DNA of 64,000 nucleotides from JAPPLB01 sp965206655. Lineage in GTDB: Bacteria; Acidobacteriota; Terriglobia; Bryobacterales; UBA6623. The DNA is taken from the NCBI GenBank assembly GCA_965206655.1, contig CBDBKC010000023.1, forward strand, positions 1 through 64,000. The letters run 5' to 3'. Both the position numbers and the translations under genes were made by a program. Positions 27,017 through 34,958 of the stretch are shown piece by piece. Every line of letters starts with the position of its first letter. The first letter of the stretch is position 1. The notes under the pieces were generated by a model. That model saw only the letters and a list, made by a program, of their open reading frames with translations. It made no database searches and was not told the origin of the DNA.

Positions 27017-28899
27017 CTCAGCGCAAACGCGGCAATCTCATCACCCGACGGATTGTTGATTTTGGGGCGTCCACCGCCCGCGGCAATAGCGACGTACTGC
27101 TTACCGCCGAGCTCGTAGGTGCATGGCGAGGCGTTGCAGCCGGCCTGCAGTTCCCATTCCCAAACGACCGCGCCGGATTTCGAGTCAAACGCCCGAAACT
27201 TCGGGTCCGCTGTCGCGCCGATAAACACCAGACCGCCTTTGGTGGCGACTGAGCCACCGAAGCTCAGTGTCCCGGTCTTCGGGATACCACGGGCCGTCAG
27301 TTCGGCGTGCTCACCGAGGATCTCCTTCCACACGTATTCGCCTGAGTCCAGATCGATACAGTTCATCTTGCCCCAGGGCGGCTTGATCGCCGGGTAGCCA
27401 TCGGGGTCGAGGAGTTGAATGTATCCGGCGTGATTGAAACGGAAGGCGTCTTCCGGCTTGCCGTCGACGATCGTACAGAAGTTTGTCGTTTCGTTCGAGT
27501 TGACGTACATCCAGTTGCGGTCGGGGTCGAAACTGATGCCGCCCCAGAGCACTCCGCCGCTGAACCCGGGGTAGATCGCGGTCCCCTGTCGGGTCGGCGG
27601 TGTGTAGAGCGGCCCGGTGCGTGCGGCGCGGAACTTCTTCAGAACGAACGCATGAGCTTCCGATGAGATGTCCGTGATGAGGTCTTCGGTGAACTGCGGG
27701 CGGCAGAGACTTGCCGGCTTGAGGGGCACCGGCTGGGACTTGGCGAGCTGTTCGCCGGGGATGTCGCTCGGCGGAACCGGCCATTCCTCGATCGGGAAGA
27801 GCGGCTTTCCGGTCTGGCGGTCGAGCACGAAGATCAGGCCCATCTTTGTGGTCTGTACGACGGCGTCGACCATTCGCCCTTCGTGCCGCAAGCGAACGAG
27901 CGAAGGCTGGGCAGCCAAATCGTAATCCCATACGTCGTGACGGACAATCTGGTAATGCCAAACCCGTTTCCCGGTACGAGCGTCGAGGGCGAGGACGCAG
28001 TTGCCAAACAGGTTGTCACCGATGCGGTCGCCGCCCCAGAAATCGAATGAGGGCGAGCCGATCGACGCGAACAGCCATCCGCGCTCGGGATCGAGACTCA
28101 TGCCGGCCCAGTTGTTCGTGCCGCCGTTCACCTCCCACGAGTTGTCGTTCCAGGTACCGTATCCGAATTCGCCGGGGAATGGGATCGTGTGAAAAATCCA
28201 CTTGCGCTTGCCGGTGTAGACGTCATAGGCGCGGATATGGCCGGGGCCTTCGGGCCGCGGCCCCTCGCCGCCTCCCCCGCTCACGATGATCAAGTCCTCG
28301 AAGATCACCGGCGGACTCGTGCATTTGTAGAACAAGTCCGTCATGTCGCGATCGAAGTCAGCTTTGAGATCGACGACGCCGTTCTCGCCGAAGGTCTTAA
28401 CCAGCTCTCCTGTTTGCGCGTTCAGACAGAACAGCCTGGTCTGGATGGCCGCGAAGATGCGTTTGTCTCTACCGTCTTCGAAATACGTTACGCCGCGATT
28501 GACCCCGCGGGCGCGCGATGAACGCTCCCCCTGGTAAGGATCGAAGTTCCAACGGACGTCACCGGTTGCGGCGTTGAGGGCTCGAACCGCCATGCGCGCC
28601 GTCGTCAGGTACATCGTGTCGCCGATGACGATCGGCGTACATTGGATCATCGTCTTGGGGCGGTCGAGCTTGTCGCCGGTGTGGTGAATCCAGGCGGGTT
28701 TGAGGCGATGTGCGTTGAAGAGGTTGATCTGATCGAGTGGGGAGTAGCGGGAGGCGCCTTGATCTCCGCCGTAGAATCGCCATTCGTTACCTGCTCCGAG
28801 GAAGGCCCGCTCCGCCGGCGCGGAAGCCGGCAGAAAGAGTGAGGCTCCGGCGACGCCACTGGCTGCGATGAATTGTCGGCGATTCATTCCTTGAGACAC
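27013..28899 (-). CDS. Tat-exported PQQ-dependent dehydrogenase (eight-bladed propeller)
   Basis: A protein of 628 aa. The GTG at 28899 has GAGAGG 7 bases before it, and the product begins with a Tat signal (MNRRQFIAASGVAGASLFLP). The body shows repeated quinoprotein blades: EWRFYGGDQGASRYSPLDQIN, VRALNAATGDVRWNFDPY, VLALDARTGKRVWHYQIVRHDVWDYDLA and LTARGIPKTGTLSFGGSVATKGGLVFIGAT, as in membrane glucose or alcohol dehydrogenases. There is no N-terminal membrane domain and no CxxCH haem motif. It probably oxidises a sugar or alcohol in the periplasm with PQQ. Substrate and electron acceptor are not evident. Confidence 0.88.
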   Translation of the reverse strand: MSQGMNRRQFIAASGVAGASLFLPASAPAERAFLGAGNEWRFYGGDQGASRYSPLDQINLFNAHRLKPAWIHHTGDKLDRPKTMIQCTPIVIGDTMYLTTARMAVRALNAATGDVRWNFDPYQGERSSRARGVNRGVTYFEDGRDKRIFAAIQTRLFCLNAQTGELVKTFGENGVVDLKADFDRDMTDLFYKCTSPPVIFEDLIIVSGGGGEGPRPEGPGHIRAYDVYTGKRKWIFHTIPFPGEFGYGTWNDNSWEVNGGTNNWAGMSLDPERGWLFASIGSPSFDFWGGDRIGDNLFGNCVLALDARTGKRVWHYQIVRHDVWDYDLAAQPSLVRLRHEGRMVDAVVQTTKMGLIFVLDRQTGKPLFPIEEWPVPPSDIPGEQLAKSQPVPLKPASLCRPQFTEDLITDISSEAHAFVLKKFRAARTGPLYTPPTRQGTAIYPGFSGGVLWGGISFDPDRNWMYVNSNETTNFCTIVDGKPEDAFRFNHAGYIQLLDPDGYPAIKPPWGKMNCIDLDSGEYVWKEILGEHAELTARGIPKTGTLSFGGSVATKGGLVFIGATADPKFRAFDSKSGAVVWEWELQAGCNASPCTYELGGKQYVAIAAGGGRPKINNPSGDEIAAFALS

Positions 28900-29035
28900 A
28901 AACGACCTCTCGATGACTTGAACCTAGTTCACAGGCTAGGCGAAGTGGAAAATCAAACCTCTCGATTGTAGCGATCACGACTCCCTTCCGCTTGACCGCG
29001 GCCAAGAGGCTATAGGATGGTGGGAGATACATTCC

Positions 29036-29629
29036 ATGGCGAGTGAAGCGAAACCATTGCGTACCCCGTGCCGGCCGATCACCGGCCGATCGGATCCGCT
29101 GACTCTCGCGGTCCCCGAGCTAGAATCCGGGATCGGGAGTTTGATCGCTCAGGCGGACTCCACCGACCTGATCGACGGCGTACGGGTCCAGCCCTACTCT
29201 CTCTGGCCGGACGACCGCGGCTACTTTCTCGAGGTTGCCCGCCTGGGGCACGGTTTGCCCGCTGCGTTTCCCGCCGAGTCGACGCAGGTATCGACCGCGC
29301 TGAGTTATCCGGGGACGATCAAGGCGTTTCACTATCACCTGGAGCAGACGGACTTTTGGGTGCCGGTCCAAGGCATGTTCCAGGTGGCACTAGCAGACCT
29401 ACGCCAAGACTCGCCCACCTTCGGCCTGCGGAATACTCTCTACGTGGGCGTGTTGCGCCCGTGGCAGATTTTGATTCCGCCGGGAGTCGCTCACGGCTAC
29501 AAGGTGATCGGCGAAGGTACCGGAATGTTGGTTTACGTCACCGACCGCCACTACAACCCGAACGACGAGGGTCGCATCGCTTACGACGACCCCGGCATTC
29601 AGTACGACTGGGAGACCCAGCACAAATGA
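29036..29629 (+). CDS. rfbC: dTDP-4-dehydrorhamnose 3,5-epimerase (RmlC-like)
   Basis: A protein of 197 aa with the RmlC cupin: DLIDGVRVQPYSLWPDDRGYFLEVARLG, then IKAFHYHLEQTDFWVPVQG with the catalytic His, and ILIPPGVAHGYKVIGEGTGMLVYVTDRHYNPNDEGRI. It epimerises dTDP-4-keto-6-deoxyglucose on the way to dTDP-rhamnose for LPS. GGGAG lies 9 bases before the ATG. Its stop overlaps the start of the dehydratase gene (ATGA), which fits one pathway. The N-terminal ~40 residues are longer than usual. rmlA and rmlD are not in this window. Confidence 0.88.
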   Translation: MASEAKPLRTPCRPITGRSDPLTLAVPELESGIGSLIAQADSTDLIDGVRVQPYSLWPDDRGYFLEVARLGHGLPAAFPAESTQVSTALSYPGTIKAFHYHLEQTDFWVPVQGMFQVALADLRQDSPTFGLRNTLYVGVLRPWQILIPPGVAHGYKVIGEGTGMLVYVTDRHYNPNDEGRIAYDDPGIQYDWETQHK

Positions 29630-30675
29630 GGCTGCTCGTCACGGGCGGGGCCGGTTTCATTGGCTCCGCGTTCATTCGGCTTGTGCTCGGGGGCGGTTCG
29701 CCGGTCGAGCTGCTGAACTTCGATGCGCTGACCTACGCCGGTAATCTTGAGAATCTGGAATTCGTCGCGAGCCGGCCCGGCTACCGCTTCGTCAAAGCCA
29801 ACCTTTGCGACGCCGAGGCCGTGGAGGGCACCGTGGCTGATTACCGGCCTGAAGCGATTGTGCACTTTGCGGCGGAATCGCACGTTGACCGCAGCATCCT
29901 TTCCCCTAGGCCCGTTATCGATACGAATTTCACCGGCACGTTCAATCTACTGGAAGCGGCGCGCCGACACGGAGTCGAGAAATTCATTCACGTTTCCACC
30001 GACGAGGTCTACGGGAGTATTGATGCGCCCGCCGAGGCGGACGAGGATTTCCCCCTGCGGCCCAGTAGCCCCTATTCCGCTTCGAAGGCCGGATCGGACA
30101 TGCTGGCGCTTTCTTATTTCACGACGTACAAGCTACCGGTGATCGTGACGCGCGCCTCGAACAACTACGGGCCCTATCAGTTTCCGGAAAAGTTGATCCC
30201 GTTAATGATTGCGAATGCCCTCGATGACAAGCCACTTCCGATCTACGGCGACGGGCAGCAGATTCGCGATTGGTTGTACGTCGACGATCACTGTCGGGCG
30301 ATTGAGTCTCTGCTCGAAAAAGGGCAAACCGGCGAGATCTACAACATCGGGGGAAACCGCGCTCTTCCGAATCTGGATGTGGTACGTATGATTCTGGCGG
30401 CCACAGGCAAGACGGATCGCCTTCTGAAGACGGTCGAGGACCGCCCCGGCCACGACCGGCGCTACGCGCTATCGAGCGCAAAGATTCAACGGACGACCGG
30501 CTGGTCGCCCGCGATGGATTTCGAGCGGGGTCTGGCTCAAACGATTGATTGGTACCGCGTGAATTCGGACTGGATCGAGCGTGTCCGCTCGGGCGCCTAT
30601 CGGGACTACTACGACAGCAATTACGGCCGCCGCGAAGAAGAGTTGGGGCGCGTCACCGCTCAGTCGAAGCTTTGA
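29626..30675 (+). CDS. rfbB: dTDP-glucose 4,6-dehydratase
   Basis: A protein of 349 aa, extended SDR type. The NAD loop TGGAGFIGSAFIRLVL is at the N-terminus. AAESHVDRSI, the catalytic triad region STDEVYGS, and PYSASKAGSDML (Tyr-xxx-Lys) follow, with TRASNNYGPYQFPEKLIP and DWLYVDDHCRAI further on. It makes dTDP-4-keto-6-deoxyglucose, the substrate of the epimerase encoded immediately upstream. The ATG at 29626 overlaps the epimerase stop by 3 bases, so translation is coupled. Confidence 0.95.
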   Translation: MRLLVTGGAGFIGSAFIRLVLGGGSPVELLNFDALTYAGNLENLEFVASRPGYRFVKANLCDAEAVEGTVADYRPEAIVHFAAESHVDRSILSPRPVIDTNFTGTFNLLEAARRHGVEKFIHVSTDEVYGSIDAPAEADEDFPLRPSSPYSASKAGSDMLALSYFTTYKLPVIVTRASNNYGPYQFPEKLIPLMIANALDDKPLPIYGDGQQIRDWLYVDDHCRAIESLLEKGQTGEIYNIGGNRALPNLDVVRMILAATGKTDRLLKTVEDRPGHDRRYALSSAKIQRTTGWSPAMDFERGLAQTIDWYRVNSDWIERVRSGAYRDYYDSNYGRREEELGRVTAQSKL

Positions 30676-30734
30676 CGGGCGGCGGGGATAGGTTTCCGTT
30701 ACCCTATGTGGAAACCTATAGGGAGAAGCGTAGC

Positions 30735-31814
30735 GTGACGAAGCAAGTAAAGAGTTCCTTCGGAGTGTCGAATCGCCGCTCGTTCTTATCGGCGGCCCTG
30801 CTGGGGTCGGCGCTGGCGCCGGCGGCGGCGCGGGCGCAGCGCGATTGGTCGGGAAAGACGCCGGTGCGGTATCCCGATCCGGACATCGTGGTGATCGATC
30901 AGCGGTTCGCGAAGTACAAACTTGGTAATACTCCTATCCAGCGGCTGCATGTGGGGACGTTGTGGGCGGAAGGTCCGGCCTGGAACGCGGTCGGGCGCTA
31001 CTTGCTGTGGAGTGACATACCGAACGACCGGCAGTTACGTTGGCTTGAGGAAGACGGGCATGTGAGTGTATTACGCCAGCCGGCAGGCAACAGTAACGGC
31101 AATACCTTCGATTGGGAAGGACGGCAGATTGCTTGTGAGCACGGCAACAGGCGCGTGGTTCGATACGAACATAACGGCAAGGTGACCGTACTGGCGTCCG
31201 AGTGGCAGGGCAAACCACTCAATGCGCCGAATGACGCTGTTGTGCATCCTGATGGCGACATCTGGTTTACCGATCCGGGGTACGGCAGCCTCATGAACTA
31301 TGAAGGAAACAAGGGGCCGTTGCACCTGAAAGAAGCGATTTACCGGGTGGACGGAAGGACCGGAGCGATGAGTCTGGTCGCCGATGACATCTACAAACCG
31401 AACGGCCTGTGTTTCTCGCCTGACTACAGCAAGCTCTATGCGGCCGACACGGGCGCCAGTCACTATCCGGAGGCGCCGCGGGTGATCAAGGTGTGGGACG
31501 TGGTCGACAACAAGAAACTGGAGAACGGGCGGGAGTTCGCGTCGATGGAACTGAGTGGGGTCGGGGCCGGTTTGGCGGACGGCATTCGGGCCGACGTCGA
31601 TGGAAATGTTTGGGCCAGCGCCGGTTGGGTCGGCGATGGTTACGACGGTGTTCATATCTTTGCCCCCGACGGGGTGCGGATCGGCCAGATTCGGCTGCCG
31701 GAGATTTGCTCGAACGTCTGTTTCGGCGGGACGAAACGCAACCGGCTCTTCATGACGGGGAGTCAGTCTTTGTACTCCGTGTATGTCGAGACACGAGGCG
31801 CTCATATCTCGTAA
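30735..31814 (+). CDS. Tat-exported SMP-30/gluconolactonase-like protein
   Basis: A protein of 359 aa starting at GTG 30735, with GGGAGAAG about 10 bases upstream. A Tat-type signal follows (NRRSFLSAALLGSALAPAAARA). The body is a six-bladed SMP-30/LRE propeller: HVGTLWAEGPAWNAVGRYLLWSDIPN with the metal-binding Glu, NAPNDAVVHPDGDIWFTDPGYG, YKPNGLCFSPDYSKLYAADTG, and DGIRADVDGNVWASAGWVGDG with the conserved Asp. These are Ca/Zn lactonases. With the periplasmic PQQ dehydrogenase nearby, it could open the lactone made by sugar oxidation; that is an inference, as the two genes are on opposite strands. Confidence 0.85.
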   Translation: MTKQVKSSFGVSNRRSFLSAALLGSALAPAAARAQRDWSGKTPVRYPDPDIVVIDQRFAKYKLGNTPIQRLHVGTLWAEGPAWNAVGRYLLWSDIPNDRQLRWLEEDGHVSVLRQPAGNSNGNTFDWEGRQIACEHGNRRVVRYEHNGKVTVLASEWQGKPLNAPNDAVVHPDGDIWFTDPGYGSLMNYEGNKGPLHLKEAIYRVDGRTGAMSLVADDIYKPNGLCFSPDYSKLYAADTGASHYPEAPRVIKVWDVVDNKKLENGREFASMELSGVGAGLADGIRADVDGNVWASAGWVGDGYDGVHIFAPDGVRIGQIRLPEICSNVCFGGTKRNRLFMTGSQSLYSVYVETRGAHIS

Positions 31815-32022
31815 GCCGTCTGCTTCCCGAGCGGGCACTGATGTCCGAGTTGCGTCTTGTACTCTTCTTCGAAACTCCTTCGCCGGGCCCGTTAGGGAAC
31901 ATCCGCGATACAGCGCCGCTTTTTCCAGGCGGATCTCACGGCTCGATCCGCGAGGCCGATAAGGGACTTAGCTTTATTCGCTGCGGGATTTCTCCGCGCC
32001 GCGAGGCCCGCAGGGCTGCTCG

Positions 32023-33258
32023 ATGTCGAATTTGCGCGTTCTTATCGTTGACGATGATTCGTCTACCCGCAAGGTTCTGCGGCGGTGGCTGACGCGTGCC
32101 CTGGACGTCGACGTGTCGGAGGCGGCCGACGGCCTCGAAGCCTTCGAGCAGCTCACGGAACAGCCGTCCGATCTCGTCATCACCGACATCCACATGCCCC
32201 TGCTCAATGGGCTTGAGCTCGTGTCACTCATTCGAGATGACCCCGACCTCGGGCACACGGAGGTCGTAGCGATGTCCGTGGATAGCAGCCAGACCCTGGT
32301 CACGGAACTCGTAAAGATGGGGGTCTCGGACTTTATTGTTAAGCCGCTCCTTCAAGATCAAGTGATTCACCGCTTGGAGGGCGTCCTTCGTGCCCTTGTG
32401 CAGAAGGGAGAGGAGCGAAATAACCTAGTTTCGCTCCCAACAGTTCTCGTCGCTGACCGGGATGCCAACTTTCGCGAGTTTGCCCGTACGACGCTTGAAG
32501 GCCTTTTTAGATGTGAGACAGCCAAGAACGCCGGCGAACTACTCGTGGGCTCGATTCGGCATAAGCCGCCTCTGGTTTTAGTCTCGCCGGCACTGCCGGG
32601 CTTCCGCCTGGAGTTCCTTCTCAAGAAGTTGCGTTTGGGCGGACCGAAGCCTTCGACACACGTCTACCTGTTGACGAGCGAAGCCGGTGAGCAGCCGGAT
32701 GGGTTTCAGCGGGTCAGCGGCACGGTGATGCGGACCTTCGTCCCCGCCGCCTTCCGTGCGGAAGTCTCCGACATCATGAACGACGTGCTGCCGCGGGAAC
32801 TGGATGGCTCGCCGTTCGCCATGCTGCAACAAGAGATGCCCGGCGCCATCCGTCTGGTGCTTGGGACCCTGACGGGAGCCGATCCTCATGAAAGGCCCCA
32901 GCCTGACAGCGAGCCCCACTTCGGAATCTTTGGCGCAGTATCGCTCGATTCCGCTTCTGATGACCTGCGGATCGAGGCGAACATCGCGGCCGAGGAAACA
33001 ATGGTCCGCGAGTTCGCGAAGGTGATGTTGGATCTGCCGGAGGAAGAGGTCGACACCGAGATCGTGGAGTCCACACTTCAGGAGATTCTAAACATGTATG
33101 GGGGGCGCATCAAAAGCCTGTGCGACGAGAAAAGAGTCGAGTTGAATCTCCATTTGCCTGAGATCGGACGGGCCGAGAGCGCAGTGACCGCGAAGCCGCG
33201 CTGGATACCCAGTGGTTCTTTGAATGGGGGGATGGGCACCTGTTTAAGACCCGGTTGA
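32023..33258 (+). CDS. Response regulator with two REC domains and a CheX-like phosphatase domain
   Basis: A protein of 411 aa. The first receiver (1-125) is complete: LIVDDDSSTRKVLRR, the phospho-Asp in DLVITDIHMPLLNG, and the Lys in FIVKPL. The second (about 140-260) is degenerate (VLVADRDANFREFAR; LVLVSPALPGFRLE), so it is probably a pseudo-receiver. Residues about 300-395 resemble CheX/CheC phosphatases, with an ExxN-like motif in STLQEILNMYGGRIKSL. It may dephosphorylate CheY-P under control of its own receiver. It is the first gene of the chemotaxis-type cluster. Confidence 0.78.
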   Translation: MSNLRVLIVDDDSSTRKVLRRWLTRALDVDVSEAADGLEAFEQLTEQPSDLVITDIHMPLLNGLELVSLIRDDPDLGHTEVVAMSVDSSQTLVTELVKMGVSDFIVKPLLQDQVIHRLEGVLRALVQKGEERNNLVSLPTVLVADRDANFREFARTTLEGLFRCETAKNAGELLVGSIRHKPPLVLVSPALPGFRLEFLLKKLRLGGPKPSTHVYLLTSEAGEQPDGFQRVSGTVMRTFVPAAFRAEVSDIMNDVLPRELDGSPFAMLQQEMPGAIRLVLGTLTGADPHERPQPDSEPHFGIFGAVSLDSASDDLRIEANIAAEETMVREFAKVMLDLPEEEVDTEIVESTLQEILNMYGGRIKSLCDEKRVELNLHLPEIGRAESAVTAKPRWIPSGSLNGGMGTCLRPG

Positions 33259-33377
33259 GGATCCTCGCCGCGAACTCCTAGCCGGCTCGGCCCGCCACGT
33301 GGCGAGACGCTTACTATCGTCGGTCCGACAGTGCTGGTTGGGGGAACGCTGTGCGGCTACGCGCGGCTCAGCCCGGG

Positions 33378-33758
33378 TTAGGCGCTGTCGATAACACGGT
33401 CGAGTTCCTTGCGCAGATCTTCGGGTTGGAACGGCTTCTCGACGTAGCCGACAACCCCGTGTCCAACGAGTGAGCGGACGCGTTCGCGGGTCGAATCCGT
33501 CGAGACAATTACGACGGGGATGGATCGAATCCGTTCGTCCTCCATCTTTTTCTTGACAAAGGTCTCCCCATCCATGTTGGGCATGTTGACATCGCAGAAG
33601 ATCATGTCCACCGAATTGCCATCAAGGACTTCCAGGGCCGCCACACCGTCGGCGGCCTCCAAAAAACTCTCAATATCAGCTCCCGAAGTCTTGATCGCTC
33701 TCTGGATGAACTTTCTCATCGCCGACGAGTCGTCTATGACCAACACTTTCATTGCCAT
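33378..33758 (-). CDS. CheY-like single-domain response regulator
   Basis: A protein of 126 aa forming one receiver domain: VLVIDDSSAMRKFIQRAI with the acidic pair, the phospho-Asp in MIFCDVNMPNMDGETF, the Thr/Ser in VVIVSTDS, and the Lys in YVEKPFQPEDL. There is no output domain. A good ribosome-binding site (AGGGAGAACAGGA) precedes the ATG. It is transcribed divergently from cheA, with about 246 bases between them, and would be phosphorylated by that kinase. Confidence 0.92.
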   Translation of the reverse strand: MAMKVLVIDDSSAMRKFIQRAIKTSGADIESFLEAADGVAALEVLDGNSVDMIFCDVNMPNMDGETFVKKKMEDERIRSIPVVIVSTDSTRERVRSLVGHGVVGYVEKPFQPEDLRKELDRVIDSA

Positions 33759-34004
33759 TCCTGTTCTCCCTTTGCGGGTCAGAGGTCTTCCGAAGCAGAA
33801 CCCGGCCCACCGTCGCCCGGTGAGGCACGGAGAAATTCCGGCTCGAAGTTACCGCTCACCTGACGCGTACAAGGGTTCTTATCGGTCGTTTGCGGCCGGA
33901 TTTGGCACAACATTCGAAGCATCCGCGGCAGTGGTAAAGCCGCGGCCACCTTGCGTCGATAACTTCAGCAGCGCGTTGGCACGCTTCTGGCTCGGAAGGC
34001 GGAG

Positions 34005-34958
34005 ATGGACGAAACCCAAGAAATCATAGAAGAGTTCCTGATCGAAAGCAGCGAAAATCTCACGCAGTTGGATCAGGACTTCATCGAGCTTGAGCAGCGG
34101 CCGGAGGACAACGCACTGCTGTCGAGCGTGTTTCGGACGATTCACACCATCAAAGGGACTGGTGGCGTGCTTGGCTTCGGAATCCTTGAAGCGATCACGC
34201 ACCGCGCTGAAAATATTCTCAGCCAGCTCAGGGAAGGCGAACGCCGCTTAACGCCCGAGCTGACAACGTTACTGCTCGAAACCGTTGACATTGTCAAGAA
34301 GATTCTCGGCGAGATCGAAGCCTCCGGAAGCGAGGGTTCGGAACATTACCTCGATCTTGTCGGGCGTCTCCAAGCGGCTTGCGACGATAAGTCCAGCGGC
34401 GAAGAGGCGGCGGTGGAACCGGAGTCAGCAAACGAGACCGGCGACGCTGAAACCGTGGACCCAGGAGGGGCGGAGTCCGGAGAACAAGACGCCAGCGGCG
34501 CGGAGTACGAGCATTCCTATCCCGCCAGTCAGCATGATGAGGCGCTGCCGGCTGCCCGCGAGCAGGAAGGGATCGCCGCCCAGGAACCTGGCGCGGCCCC
34601 CGCCCCCGCACGAACCTCGGTGGCAGACTCGAACATTCGAGTGAGTGTCGACCTGCTGGACAAACTCATGAATCTGGTCGGGGAACTGGTGTTGACGCGC
34701 AACCAGATCCTGCAATACACCGACACTCAGGAAGACGCTGGGTTCACCTCGACTTCGCAGCGGCTGAATCTCATCACGACCGAGCTGCAAGCCAATGTGA
34801 TGAAGACCCGCATGCAACCAATCCGCGTTGTTTGGAACAAGTTTCCGCGGGTCGTCCGCGACCTGGCCAGTCCTTTGGGAAGCAACTTGAATTGCAGATG
34901 GATGGCGCCAACACCGAATTGGACAAGACCATCATCGAGGCGATCAAGGATCCGCTGA
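34005..34958 (+). CDS. cheA: CheA histidine kinase, N-terminal part (gene split by frameshift)
   Basis: 317 codons, of which about 290 are genuine CheA. The HPt domain at the N-terminus carries the phosphorylated His in VFRTIHTIKGTGGVLGFG. An acidic, alanine-rich linker follows (about 140-205), then the dimerisation domain (RVSVDLLDKLMNLVGELVLTRNQILQY) and the start of the kinase core (MKTRMQPIRVVWNKFPRVVRDLASPLG). After this point the frame turns into nonsense and stops at 34958, while the proper continuation (GKQLELQMDGANTELDKT) is one frame over. One missing G in the run at 34877-34879 explains it. Confidence 0.9.
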   Translation: MDETQEIIEEFLIESSENLTQLDQDFIELEQRPEDNALLSSVFRTIHTIKGTGGVLGFGILEAITHRAENILSQLREGERRLTPELTTLLLETVDIVKKILGEIEASGSEGSEHYLDLVGRLQAACDDKSSGEEAAVEPESANETGDAETVDPGGAESGEQDASGAEYEHSYPASQHDEALPAAREQEGIAAQEPGAAPAPARTSVADSNIRVSVDLLDKLMNLVGELVLTRNQILQYTDTQEDAGFTSTSQRLNLITTELQANVMKTRMQPIRVVWNKFPRVVRDLASPLGSNLNCRWMAPTPNWTRPSSRRSRIR

